Shown here one piece after another: positions 13,303 to 26,876 of a stretch of 64,000 nucleotides of DNA. Positions within the stretch are counted from its first letter, which is position 1; each line of letters begins with the position of its first letter. The stretch comes from Ciborinia camelliae (Eukaryota; Ascomycota; Leotiomycetes; Helotiales; Sclerotiniaceae), in contig JANPYM010000003.1 in NCBI GenBank assembly GCA_025890175.1, positions 1,709,795 through 1,773,794 on the forward strand, given 5' to 3'. Made by a program: the position numbers and the translations under genes. Under the pieces are notes generated by a model. That model was given only the letters and a program-made list of their open reading frames with translations. It did no database searches and had not been told where the DNA came from.

Positions 13303-14237
13303 TCAATAATTATATTTCAAGAAAGCCACTGCCTATCGTAAAAAATCAGCAACGGTAATGATATTTGAGTCGGGCATTTACCTTATTAAAATCGTATCTG
13401 CACGCCTCCAAAGCAGTGATGGCGACACTTCGTGGGTATCCCATGCGCATCAGATTCCAAACTTCAAAATCCTCCGTTGGTCCGACAGCAAGGTCTTGTC
13501 TTTGCTGTCTTCCTATTGGTCTGCTATCCCTTATGTAGGCAGTCGCTGCTTGATCTATGCAGGTTAGCCCTGAACTGCCAACCTTGAGGAACAATCTCAC
13601 ATTGGCCTTCCATCTTCGAATAAGCCGATAATCCTCTCGTACTCTCAGCAGTACGTCTCGACCTCTCAGCTTCATAACAGCTGAGACAGTCACAGAAGTT
13701 TGGACGATCATCGCAGGTTTCCTCAAAATCTGGTGTCGGCAACCGTTCAGGGCGAGGTGTGAGTGGTGGATCTCGGTTTACGGGAGGGCTCGGGACGCGG
13801 GGAGGGTATTGAGTTGGAGTATTGGCCGCAACAAGGTTGAATTGACGGTCTTGGAATGAAACAACATTCTGAGCCTCAGATTCCCATTGGCTACATGGTT
13901 CCATTGGTTTCTCCTGAATAGTCCGATGATGGGAAAATTGAATTTGAGTCAAGCTGAGGTCATGGCGGGATGAACCTGCTTTGTACATTTCAGAAGATGA
14001 CGGAATTCTCTTCCTCTTCAAATCATCGGTAACATTGGCTGCAACGGCAATGTTCTTCTGCCTTCCTTCACTCGAATTCGTCTTGGATTCATTTAATTCG
14101 TTGTCAACGACTTGGGAAGCGAAACGAACAAATTTCTGTGTGGAAGCAGGTGAATTTTCATTTAAGTCGGCGACATTGGTTAAGATAGGCCTTACTCCTC
14201 GCTGAAGGGAGCTCATCTTGATTTTGTATGGTGTCAT
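13303..14237 (-). CDS. UBA-domain protein of unknown function
   Basis: Three exons (13601-14237, 13382-13554, 13303-13332) give about 279 aa. Both introns are 46-49 nt with GTGAGA/GTAAAT donors. The first has a GCTAAC branch-like site and the second a GCTGAT. Splicing restores a C-terminal UBA-type three-helix fold: EVWNLMRMGYPRSVAITAL, then EACRYDFNKAVAFLKYNY at the very end. UBA domains bind ubiquitin, so a role as ubiquitin receptor or adaptor is a family-level inference. The first 200 residues are disordered-looking and Ser/Pro/Asn-rich, with a Pro-rich PPRVPSPPVNRDPPLTPRP and a Cys cluster NFCDCLSCYEAERSRR that could bind metal. An ATG seven codons downstream (14216) is an alternative start. 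Without the last intron the protein would end too early and lose helix 3. Confidence 0.75.
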
Positions 14238-17200
14238 TGTGGTATTGAAGTAATAATAAATTAGTAAGTGACCGGCGCCAGGAGAAGTACTTCCGGCAAT
14301 TTGTCGGCGTTGATTGTTTTGTAATGATGATTAGTAACGATAAGTTTATGATTGAAGATGGTTTGTTTGATGGATCACTTGACAGTGATGAGCTGTTGAT
14401 GGATTGTGTTGGCTGTGCTGGTCTTCTGATGGGTCTGGTTAGAATCATCAAGCAATGATCAAGCAGAACGAGGGTACCAAGTGTTACTCACGTGAAGATG
14501 TTCCTATAAGATTGTTGGATGTCCGACGTATCTGGAATCAATTTGTTGATGATTTATCGATGGGCTTTGATGAAAAGGAAGTAGATGAAGGAGCGAGTGT
14601 TAAAGGGAGTGGGTAAGAAGAGGGGTGAGGTACAGCTTTTATGAGTGCTAGGTAGAAAATTATGCTGGAAGCTGATTGGCGAGATGTCCACTGCGGCGCA
14701 TGCAGGAAGGTTTCCTCGACCGTATTCGGCTAAGCCTGTTCCAGCACTTTCTCCAGAGAAGCAAGAAACCACCGAGCTACATTCCACAGATCTGTAAGTC
14801 CATTGAAAAGATTCTTGATGTTTATTCGCAGCTCTTCCTGGAGGTTTGAAGTGGTCCGTACACAATTCAAGTGCTTTTAAGCTGATAAAGATCGAGTCAC
14901 TTTCTATCAGATAGCAAGTGCTCCTGTAGAGACCGATATCATCAATTAAGAAAGACTAGTTTGATTCATGTTTTGAATTGAAACGAACTGTATGACTATG
15001 TATTAGTTTGTTCCTGCTCACGCCTTCTTTAAAGGATGTATGAAGGGGCTAATATTGCCGTCGTACCATTTGTTTCCATTCACTTATGACGTAGTTCAAT
15101 AACACGTCGTCCGATTAGTTCCAAAGAATTGTAGGAATGATATTATGAGTTCAGATTACTTGACTCTTGAAGATACTGACGATTGTCAGGTGGTAGTTAA
15201 TCGGTCTTGTAGTAGCTTCTTGATTTGCATCTCTTGTTTGATTTTTGATAGAACTACGTTCAGATGATGATCAACTGCCCAGAATCGCTTTGAAGAACCT
15301 TTCCCCAACGTTTGGACTGGAGTGAGATTGTTTAAATATTTTTTTCGTTGGTGAGGAGGCCTCAGGAGGCGTCGGGAGGCCCTCGGTGGAAATTTGGTCA
15401 GAGTGTTTGGTTATTGGTCCGACAAGCAGATGATGGAACTATCTATTTTTCCCACAACCTCCATATGATATTATAATTTACCATAAGGATACTCATCTAT
15501 GACGAAGCACTTCTATCTCCTTCATCATTATCGGGCAATGTCGGATAAAGTTCGTGGGCTTCATTTTGACTTTCTAGGCAATATTGATTAGTCATTCATC
15601 GCAAGATGGTGACCGAGGTCACACTAGAAGTGGTTTTCTGCCTTGCTTATGTAAATGATTCGTAAGAGTCGGAATTGAAAGGAAATCAATGAGGCTATAA
15701 TTCATGTTTACGATAGGTGAACGTTTTGGTTGGAATGATTTGCCCTCGTTGACTTATCGATTCAGATATCTAGCATGCACTGTGTAGATGATTCAAATTA
15801 TATCGGTTATTTACATAAGAAAAGATCGAACCGATCAATATTCTCTCCATCACCTCACCTCAAACCATCTGCACATTCTCCTTCACCCTTACCTCCTCAC
15901 TCCCTACTCCCCGATGGCAACTTAATGCTCATCTGTAAATTTCCCATCACCTTCTTTACATCCCAATCCCAATAACCAACCGCCTTGATAGCTCGGCTAA
16001 TATTGCGCGTACTATCCTCGTGACTCTCCTCTTTTGATAAGCTCTACGACATTACGGAAGAAATGGGGACGTAAGGCTCGGGACGGATACATGATGCTGG
16101 TAGGGCGTGCGTCGGGAGAGAATACGATGGGTTATCAAGGCAGCGTGTAATATTTTGGGAAAAAGGGCCAGTATAACATAACCCCGACTCTTTCGAGAAA
16201 GAGAAGAGAACCCATGAGGAAAAATGATCAGACTAGATAAACCCTCGGGAATACTAAATAAATAAACGGTTCCCTCAATATCAACCTGATTACTATTTCT
16301 CTTCTCCTAGTTTCGATAGCCCTTTGTTCTTATCTAAATAAATCCGCGTCGTTTTTCCAGGCATGCGGTTATGCCGTTCTGGGGGGGTTTCGAGAATACC
16401 TTTGAGGATGTGGGGGGTGGTGATGGTGGAGGTGGAGGTGTAGGTGTAGGGTAGGTGGGATTTTGGGAGAGATAGGAGGGTTGGGAGATGGTGCTTTTTG
16501 GTAGCCGGGGGGTTGGAGGCGGATGATGCGGTGACGGTGGGGGTGGGGATGGAGGTTGATTTGGAAGTGGTAGTGGTGGTAGGGGACTGGTAGCGAGATC
16601 TATAGGAGAGAGATGGAGGGGGGGGAGGAAGAGGAAGAAGAAGAAGAAAAAGAAATGAGCTAGATACGTGAGTCAACACGGGGGTTAAGATGTGGATTTG
16701 GATTTAGAAGGTAACAGTGTAGAGTAAAGTAATTAGAGCCAATGATACAACGAGGCGAGGCGAGACGGGGTAGCAACACTATCTCAAGAAGAACAGCAAG
16801 ATAGAAGATTTGACTTCCTCATCGACGTTATAGAAGGGACTAGCTAGTGACCCCCATATTCTCTCTAACCATCCCATTCTTCAGCTCGGCTCCGGTATAT
16901 CGGTATTATAGGCATTCTCTGCATCATCACCAACATCAATATCATGGAAGTCTTCGACTGTGGGGTTTAAGTGCGGATCGAGGGGTTCCAAACGTATTTA
17001 TTTGGAGCAGATATATGGTTCAGATTATCATTATATTGAAGATTATGTATGCAAATTAGTTCCACCCGATAGATGGACTTTGGATTTGGTGTGGTTTGGG
17101 AGTAGAAGACACGCGATATAAGATTATGATAGAAACGTTTGATCCAATGCGTTTGTGCTTGCAGTTGGGAGTTGCTAGCGACCGTGTGCGTTATTCGGGA

Positions 17201-19626
17201 GAATATGCTAATGTGGGGAGATTGTAAGATGCCGAGAGGGATTCGAATAATCGATATCGAGTTGGGGGAAGTGGATCGAGAAAGAAATATCTGTATGCTC
17301 TCTATATGTGTATGCTCTCTATATGTGTATGCTCTCTATATGTGTATATATATATATATATATAAACTGGATATTCACGTATATTGTGGGATTAGATTAC
17401 TGTGGGTAGGAGAGATTCATTCATACAAGGATAGAAATTTCTTACTCCTTAGACAAAGAAATGAGAGAATAGATGAGAGAATATTATATAAAGCTCAGTA
17501 GCTAAAACATACAACTCTCGGTGTATCCATAGGAGGCAGTTGAGCGTGCTCTTATCCCATGTTGCCTATTCAGTTCAGGACCCAGAACTTTGAATCCATG
17601 CATCCATTCTCGACCTTTTGAACCTATTTCTAGGCGAGAAAGCACCGTGGAGCAGAAGAGAATATTATGCTGATATAGATAAGTAGATAGGTCATAGAAT
17701 AAAGACCCGAGCCAAACGAGGAAGGAAGGAAGGAGTAAAGAGAGATTTAGATTATGGAGATTGGGAGTCTCAATCTTGTCAGGCATTATATTATAGATAT
17801 GGGATTTTCACATAGGGAATCTGATATACCTGGACATGGAATGTGATTGAGATATAAGTACAAGTATGAAGGGGATTTCGGGGGTTAGGCTCAGGTTCAG
17901 GCTTTGGTTGTTCTATTGTTCTGTTGTTTTATTGTGCTGGAGATTTTGTGGTTGGGTTGGGTTGTATTTTGTATTTTGGATTTACTTCCAGGTTGCTTTA
18001 CTTGTTATTGGGAGGAGGAAGGGAGAGAAGAGGAGAAGGAAGGAAAGAGAAGAAGAATAGAGATTGGGGTGATGATGAATATTATATCGAAAACTAAATA
18101 TTACATCCCTACTACATCATAGGTATGTTCATAGGTATGAAATGATGAGTTGATTGATAGCTAGTATCTAGATAGATACTACCTACCTACCTACCTAGGT
18201 ACCTAACTTACTTAGATAAAACGATACGAATTGAATTGAACTGTATTCATCCATCCACCATCCCATCCACCATCCCACCCCTCCAAATAATCAAATCCCA
18301 ATCCGAGTATACCAAACGTCACCTGGGGCACTCACAAACCTAAACCTAATCTTCAGGTCCATGTTAATAAAACAAGCTTTAAATGAGATATGTTTCGATT
18401 TCACTATCAGTATCAGTATCAGTATCAGTATTAAAATCCTCTCATCAGAAATATCAAGCAAGCTTTAAGCTTCAAGCATGGAGTATTCTATTGATTCTTT
18501 GTTTGGAAGAGATGGGATGGTATGTAACAAACCCCATCCACCCGAAAAGGGTCAGGAGTAGGTGGAAGTAAGTAACTAAACCAAGAAATTAAACCAAGGA
18601 AGTAAAGTAAATCACCACATAAAGGAAGGAAGAAACTTCATTCAGCCCCATCCTCGTAAATCCTCGTACGTTTTCGAGACTCAATCGATCAATACTCCAT
18701 TTTATTGCTGCGGCGATTATTTTGCTGAAGATATAGAGATAAAGACAGAGAGAGAGATAGAGAGAGAGATAACTTGCAGCTAAAATCATAGATAGATAGA
18801 TACATTAAAATGCACACACGCACACTAGAAATCACTTGAAAATCGGGATAGATAAATCTCCGTGGTAACTTTCGATGCGATGATGGGGAATGATGAGGAT
18901 TTATAATATAATATATACAAATTTTTAACATGCCATCATCATCATCAACATCATCAGCATCAAAGTCCTCCAACTTCAACTCCAACTCCAAATCAAGCTC
19001 AACTTGGACATCAGAAGTTCGGTCTATGGGATAAATGAAACGTTTTGGATCTTGCTTGTGACTCGTTTAATGTTTGAATGAATGTCTGGATTTGTGATTG
19101 TGAAAGCGATTCAAGCGATTCATCTCGTGTTGTGAAGTTGTGAAGTTTTGAATTACTCACATCGCGCCAGTCAGTCTCACACTAATTTTCATACGGGCAA
19201 CTGAGACTAGACTCACTCATCATGGCCCATTCATCCATCCATCCCATCGCATCTCATAGCATCCCCACCCCAATAATTCCCCCCTGCCGACACCCCATCG
19301 CAGCCAATTCCGTCCTCTCCATTATCAGAACACTCCCAGGCGCACTATTTCCCCCTCGACTGCGAGGGCCCAACCGTGCTCGCATTTGCAGCTTCTGGTT
19401 GCGCTGCATATTTCTTTAGATCTTCTAGAGAGACCACATCTCTGTTTTAGGTTAGTTAGTTAGTTGATATTCTTATATTTCTGCCATCTTTTTTCATCCG
19501 TGGGAGATGGGGGGTTTATCTCCTCTATTTGATGTCTATCCCGATCATTCTAATAGGAGAGGTGACCAGAAAGAGAAAGAGAAATATCCATGATGTTGAT
19601 GTTGATGTTGATGACAAAAGTTAATG
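14238..19626. other. Gene-poor 5.4-kb stretch
   Basis: No gene could be supported. A Ser/Thr/Pro-rich frame at 16293-16679 (-) ends in a basic KTTRIYLDKNKGLSKLGEEK-like tail; it could be coding but has no domain. Frames at 14554-14865 (-), 17139-17501 (+) and 17502-17786 (-) are unrecognised. A 17-bp tandem repeat (unit ATGCTCTCTATATGTGT, three copies, about 17295-17345) runs into (TA)n. A GA-rich tract lies at about 18748-18772. TACCTAGGTA occurs at 18192. Confidence 0.5.
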
Positions 19627-20189
19627 TCAAACATCGAGAATACGAGCAACAACCAGGAAAACCCACAAAGCTCTCTCATGCGTAGCATGTAAATGCACCA
19701 AGGGCACCAAATCCATCTCGCCGGAATTCTTCGCAGCGTTCATGGCTTCCTTCCAGCGCCCAGCACACAGACACCATTGATTTCCCCCCGAGAGACCAAT
19801 GGCGCGGAGGTTATTGCCACGGGAAGCGGAAAAATCAAGGAAGCTGTCTGTGAGGGTTGCTTGGGAGAGAGAGAGAGAGATGTTAGTTGAATTTTCTTTT
19901 TGGGTCCAGGGAAAAGAGAACGAGGGGGGAAATACCAGCAATCGAATGATTTCCCGTATCTTCTGGTCCCACATCACACTTTCCATTTCTATAGAATCCA
20001 GTGCCGTGACCGAATTTTCCGAGGGGTTGGTGCATTACTGTTTTTTTGTTCATCTCAGGTATGAGTAGCTATTTGATCCCTTGATTCTCCCTTCTTCGTT
20101 TTTGAATGATCTGGAAGATGTCTCGACATACCATTGAGAGATTTATGACGAGCCTTCCCAAAACCATCGGATCGACCCTCATTTGCCAT
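19627..20189 (-). CDS. DUF2237-family protein
   Basis: Small conserved protein of the DUF2237 family, found in bacteria and fungi and without a known reaction. Three exons (20132-20189, 19936-20037, 19627-19859) give 130 aa, and both introns keep phase. Seen motifs in family order: GTGFYRNGKCDVGPEDTGNH, then the Ala/Thr segment and DFSASRGNN, then GGNQWCLCAGRWKEAM, then VHLHATHERAL. The paired Cys in WCLCAGRW and the FYRNG..CxxGPED signature are the core of the family. The extreme C-terminus (WVFLVVARILDV) is the least certain part. It stands alone in a gene-poor region, so context gives no clue to function. Confidence 0.9.
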
Positions 20190-23100
20190 TTTGACCGTGG
20201 TCGTAGAGTATAAATTGTAGAATGTGGGAGGCGGGTATCTTGAAGGTCGAAGAATGTGGGAACGAGATGTTGATACAGAGTACATCACGATACATATAAA
20301 TACCAATACGCAAGGAAATGGCTATAGAGTACAAATATTATTGAACTTACGAATATAAAAAAAAGAGAAGAGTAAATGGAAGGAAAGAGAACAGGAACCT
20401 GGTGTTGAGGTGGGTATATGCACTCAAAGAAATATATCTATCTTATCACCAGTCCATGACGTTGTGAATTGGAATGGCACTGTAGTAGGTACCAAGAACA
20501 ATCAATTATGTGTGTTAATATATTAAACCAAGACTCTTTCATCTTCCACATTGATTGATTGATTAGAGATGTAGATTTAATTGTCCATCTTTAACTTTTG
20601 TCTCGATCATTATTGCGATTTATCAAGAGCCGATTGTTTGTATCCCAATTCCATTATTATCATGGTACTCCAGCTGCCTGAGATGATCCATCCAATCCAT
20701 CCAATCCATCCATCCCACCCCGCACTTCATATATCTGGGGGGCCACAAACTTGCCACTACCTACTGGCAAATAAATTGTGGAGGGGTCCTACCGCCGCTA
20801 CAGTACGTACGTACGTATCATATCCGGTAATAATAAAACCCAATAATAAAACCTAATTAAATCAAATTCCTCTTGATAAAACAAAATTTGATTACGGATT
20901 ACCTTATAATCCTTCCAGTCCTCATCTTACCCAAAAGAAAAAAACAAGCACGTATCCGTCACACACGTGGTGTCCTGTGAATCAAACGTGACGTGCAGTA
21001 AGTAGTAAGGTACCTAGGTAGGTACATAGGAAGTCTTTTGTACTGTACCTACTTATTTATATTCTGTACCTACCGGACCTATGCATGTAGGTAGGTAGGT
21101 AGGTACCTGATGTAAGTACCTAAGTATGCAAGTATCCAGCCGCCCTAAAGCCCACAACATATTGCAGCAAAGGCAATGATCATCCCGCATCCCATCTTCG
21201 AGAATCAGGGAAGGAAAGGCCAAAAAAAACATGGTCGGAATCTAGATCATCCACGACACAGGGCTCTTCATCGTCAGCCGAACAAACCGATACGGTACCT
21301 AGGTAGGTTCTCATACCTAGTACCTAGTACCCAGTACCTAGTAATGTAATAGGCAACGTGCAAGTTGGCACCCCAAAAAGCAAAAAAAGAAAAGCCCGGA
21401 ATTTCAACCTACCTACCTAGATACGACTTGACTTTCCAGGTTATGTGACTATCAAGGTTGGTTACCAAAAATGAAGGAGAGATGAAAGAGATGAAAGAGA
21501 TGAAAGTACTGTCCCGGTCTGAGGGTTCGTTCGTTTATCAAAACCACTCCAAAAATTGATATTGATTGATCCTTCATTTCGTTTCATTTCTAAAAAAGGT
21601 TTCATTTCATTTCATTTCATGTCATGTCATCTCGTCTCGTCTCTCATTTATTTGGGGGGGAGGGGAGGGGATGGGAGGAAGGTTTGGGTTTCATTCCTCC
21701 GATCCTTTGGGTGCTACCGCACTTTGATCTTCGTTTGTTACCTCCTCTGTACTTGTGAGTTAGTTGACTTGGCATTTTCCCGACCAGAGAGACGAGAGAA
21801 AGCATGCATGCAAGATCTTGAGGCGAGCGAGCGAGCGAACAGATGGAGAAGGGATGTAGGTATGGTATGGGATTATAACTCGTAAGGGCCAAAAACAAAT
21901 CATCATGCTGTACGGTACGGAGTACGGACCGGTCATCATCTGCAGCTGCTCATGTAGGCTGGAAATAGCCATGGGTAGGTAGGTATTCAGGAACGCAGGC
22001 ACGCCAGCCATACCTACCTACCTAGTACCTCCCTAGCTTTTCCAAGCCCCTCTTTCCCCGAAGGATCGTCTATCGTCTAATAATATTTCTCAAGGTGAGG
22101 TAAGGCTTCACGTTCATATTCACGTACAGTCACAGGCTTATTTTTTTTTGGCTCCCCTCCTAAAAATGTATACTGTAGAGAGTATCTATAGATAAACTGT
22201 AGACGATAGGTAAACTACAGTACAGTAATGAGAAGGAAGACCAAGCTGGTAAGTAATTCAACTACTATATGTAATCATACCTATAAAACGAATAAAAACC
22301 CCCAAACTTTACAAAAGAACAATCGATTATTCCATCTGAACCAAAAGCTACAAAAGCAAGTAAGCAAGCAAGCCGCACAACATCCATCACACCAACATCC
22401 GTTACACCAACACCAACACCAAAACCAAAACCGTAATACCAACGAAAGAGTTCGTGGTTGAGTTGGAACCCTCCATCCAGGCTCTTCAAGATCATCGAGA
22501 GGGAAGAAGCGCCCATCGAGATGAGATGCGGTGCGGTGCCACCGCATCCACATCCATCCATCCACCCCACTTTTGAATGAGATACCGTGATATGGATATA
22601 GATATGGATACGATGGTATGGATATGGATGCTCAAGCAAGGCACGTTGACCTTTAAGTTAAGTTAAGTTGATAAAGATGGGTACGATACCTAAGATACTA
22701 AGATGGCAAGGCAAGGCAAGGTAAAGCAAAGGAAAATAAAATAAAATAAAATAAAATTATACCGTACCTACCCTCGGATCCACCTACTTACCTACCTAAA
22801 GTACCTAAAGTACCTACCAACCAATCTACATATTTTCTCCACGCGCTTTTGCAGCGAAGAATATATACATAGGTATATATCTAGGTACCTAGGTAGGTAG
22901 GTACCGGTTCGGTATGGGATTTTCGATTATAGTTCGAGGAACGAAGTCTGATCTATGGGTGATTATATATTATATAGATATGGAGAGAGAGGTGAGGTAA
23001 GGTAGGGAGGTAGGGAGGTAGGGAGGTATGTATGTACCTATGTATGTATATAGCGGACAAGGTAAGGTAAGGTACGACAGGCCGAGAGGGAACTAGGTGG

Positions 23101-23869
23101 CTTAACTTCAAAGAAAGAAAGATAGAGACATGGGGTTCTTTTATCTATATTTTATCTATTTTATCTATTTTATCTACTATCTATCTATCTGGTACCTACC
23201 TAGGTATCTATTATATTATCTCAAAGGGTTGATCATGGATAGGGATTGGGGAGGTTGAGCAAACCCAATTGATGATTTTGATAATGGGATGATAGGATGA
23301 TGGGTTGGATGGGTTGGATATATAAAATTATATCGTATACCTATTTAGTATCTACTCTATTATTTTCGCTCCTGTTTGGAAGGATACCTACCTATCTTGG
23401 GGAAGAAGTAGAAGAACCTTGGAAGAAGAAGAAGAAGAAGCAGTCGAAGCAGTAGAAGAAGTAGAAGTAGAAGAAGTAGAAGAAGTAGAAGTAGAAGAAG
23501 CAAAAGAAGAATTAGAAGAAGAAGAAGAAGAACAATCCGTGTAACCAACCAACCAACCGTATATGCACAGAATAGAATCTCAGAATCTTAGAATCTTCGG
23601 ATTGATAAGGTATCAATCAAATGCTAGGACCGACCTAGGGACGGTAGGTAGGTAATACAAGGTGACCTCGCCTCGCATTGGGGGAGCCAGCCCAGCCCAG
23701 CCCACCCCCGTCCGTCCGTCATATCTTTTTGAAGGGTAGGTAGGGCATTCTGACGAAGAAGGTGTGGGTGATACAGCAGGGTGCGAGAATGTTCTCTTGC
23801 ATATGGATGGGACGTGGGAAGATGGGCGAACGTATGTATAGTAGGTAGGGTACGTATGTATGGTATGTA

Positions 23870-23907
<38 letters not shown>

Positions 23908-26876
23908 TATTTCCATCCATATTTCCTAAAGAGGCGACGGTGTGAGATTTCTTTTTTGCGCAAATCGCATCGCATCTGATCTTAATTCAAAAGCGTTTCA
24001 TTGATTTATCGTTTACTAGTGATTTACTACAATACCTACTCCCAATAATGAGCATGTGGAACTGGATGAAAAGTAAAGTCCTGAATACCTACCTAACCTA
24101 CCTAGGACCTAGGCACCCGTGCACCTCTAAGGTTTCGGATAGGATGAAGATGAGACGATTGAGACGAACGTGATTACCATTATCATTACCTACCTACTAG
24201 GTAGGTACCTATTAAGAAGAAATAATAATAATCGAATGAATGGCTTCGCCAAGCTTGCGTGCATCCCAAAGAGTAAACGACCGGCCGGGAACGGTTTCGT
24301 AGCTTTCGTTCGACATCATTCTTGCGGATGGATTTGAGATTCACTCGTGATGCAGGTGGGTGCAGGTGCGTTGCAACAATGCAGATACTGGGGCATTGAA
24401 AGCTTGACACTAGGGAAGGTAATAAGAAAGATCTGGTGTCCATCAATGAGACTGATTGACTGACTGTTGACGGCTGACAACAGTAATAGTAATAAATATT
24501 GAATTTCTACCCCTCATTCACTCAACTCACTCACTCCCCAGCTCAGAAGTGCCATCGGATTGTGATTCTTTCTTCGTGACGCCGAGATGGGGAACATATG
24601 GTTACGGTCTGTTCACATTTTTAATATATTCGTCCCGAAGAGACAAGACCTTGTGAGTTCGTCGAGAGTTTTAATGCCTACTAGGTATGGTGCGGTGAAA
24701 CTGGTATGTATGTACAGTAGCCATATTTATTGTCTGTCGTCGCTACGGAAAGTTTAAATGAAGGGGATGGATGGAAGTAGCGAGGATTGCGTCTGTAGGT
24801 AGGTAGGCACGGATACCTTGGTAGAGAACCGCACCGCAACGCAACGCTCGCGATCGATGCCACGCACTTTTACAGATATAACTACCTACCTACACTAACT
24901 AGCATGTAAACTCTTATCAGAATTACCCGATGGAAATATCGAATCTACACTCTGTGTCTTACATCTTTCTTTCCACGTGTAACGTGAGTGCGTTCGACAA
25001 TGGATGCCAACGAGATGCCCGGAAAAGGCCCAGGTAACGCCCAAATATTCTCCTTCTCCATCCGAAACCTTTTCTGGGCGTGGCTCACCGGATATTTCCA
25101 GAGGGCACTCGTTTTTTTCTGGGGCATTCAAATTGAAGCGGCATTTTATCGTATCGGATCGGATTCGTATATTAGGTTGGTGGAGTGAAGAGAAAGGATC
25201 AAATCGCCATCTAAATAATCTTTTTTTTCTCGGTGACGGTTGTTCAGCAGATCCAATAACAGGCAGACTGGGGGCAAGAAAAAAAAAGCCATTGCGATTC
25301 AAATCCCTCCCTTTCTCTGTCTTAGATGGGCTTTTCCGAACCTTGTATTTCGGTTTGAAGAACTCGGGCCTTGAGAAGATGAGAGAGAGCGCGAGAGAAA
25401 AAGTAGGTTTTCATATATTTGAACGTCAACGTTCTACGGAGTCGATGAATAATCCAAGATTAATTAATATACTCTCCCAACCTTTTGAAGGGCCATATAG
25501 TATTCCCAATCAAGTATCAAATGAAATGATTAATCTCGTTGTCTATTTCAAAGGTTTGGGTGTCTACTGCGTATTACCACAAAACCATCCAAACTATCCC
25601 TGTTAGAAGCCAACGACAATTCGGATCTAGAATCCTTGGATGCAAATCGTTCGAGTCAGGTACAGTTCGGCAGCATTGCATTATTGTATTGCAGCACAAA
25701 AGATTTGAAGATGGCTACCTTGGAAATCTTGGATACCTTAGCTTGAAAAGTTAAAACAAGTCTGTCGATAAATAGAAAAGCGAAGAGCTGAAGGCTGGCT
25801 GTGTTGGTTTTTCTTGGCCGGATACAGTAAGCGTACCGGTAATAGTAATAAAATACAGACTCAGTACGAGATCTGACGGAATTTTGATAAGTGGCAGCCG
25901 GGAGGCCGGGGATCTTTGAAGCTCTCGTTCATCTCTTTTGGGCTCTTGCTGAACCGAATATATTATTATTATTATAATAATGATTATAATCATAGTTAAG
26001 TCGCCTTTCTATATCTACACGGCTGCCAGTGCGTACATATGATGACTTGATTCGAGAAAAGAGGGTTGAAACTTGCGATATAAAAAGATGGGTCAAGGTA
26101 GATAATACTCGGAGGTATGAGGATGACTTAAGTTTTAAGGTTCACGGATGTTGTAGGATAGACACCCGGAAAGATACAATAACGGAGTGAAGCAAAGCAT
26201 CATCTTTTACCAAACCACAGCCAACTAAAGACTAAAGTTACGACCTACCTACCTACCTACTATGCAATAATAGGTAATGATGTGAAAGATTCAATCATCC
26301 ATCTTGAAGACTTGAGTTTCGAAAGTGTAATAATGCACAAGATACGGTAGATGGATTAGCTTCACCCCATTCCCGTTGTACAAAAAGAGAAAGTATGTCT
26401 ACATACTTTTAAGGATAGTATTGAATCATAATGGGGTTATCGAAAACTTTATATAAATAAAGTTTTAATTTCACGCTTCAGTGTGTTACTCGCATTTTTG
26501 CCACCAACCACCAACCAACCTGAGGCGTTCTTCAATGATCAATCACCACCAACCTGATCTTCTTCAATATCATATCCAATTCCCCTTATGAAATGAGATA
26601 TTATTAGGTAGTGAATAAAGAGCTTGTCTTAACTCAAAGGTCAAGAATCAAGACTCACCTGGTAGTACAAGAGTCGGTGTACAAAAGTATATGGTTCCTA
26701 GGTAGGTAGGTACTAAAAGATTAAGAAGATAACGCCCCGACCAGACCAGACCATACCGTACTTACTAGGTAGATACTATATAATAATCACCATCTCATCA
26801 TCTGGGCACATATAATGAATACATCCTTATTCAACCTTATAACTTTAAATACCGATCTATATACTAGGGACCTATA
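20190..26876. other. Gene-poor, repeat-rich stretch left of the TIR element
   Basis: Low-complexity DNA: GTAG/CTAC tracts, TACCTAGGTA at 21011, 21296, 22886 and 23197, a GAA-rich tract at about 23408-23530, (GAT)n at about 23872-23905, and TATC runs near 23150. Two overlapping plus frames at 24988-25188 (66 aa, hydrophobic centre) and 25004-25606 (200 aa) are the only longer ones. They compete with each other and with a minus frame at 24895-25302, and none shows a domain. I therefore do not call a gene. Confidence 0.5.
23399..23533. repeat. GAA/GTAGAA purine-rich tract
   Basis: An interrupted trinucleotide tract made of GAA, GTA and GCA units on the plus strand; the minus strand reads as a poly-leucine pseudo-frame. 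Confidence 0.9.

Noticed and set aside
13524..13726. Apparent frameshift between two long minus frames of the UBA gene
   Set aside because: A 46-nt intron with GTGAGA donor, GCTAAC branch-like site and CATAG acceptor joins the frames cleanly.
25004..25606. 200-codon plus-strand frame
   Set aside because: It overlaps two other frames of similar plausibility, shows no domain and no start context, and lies in a repeat-rich gene-poor region.
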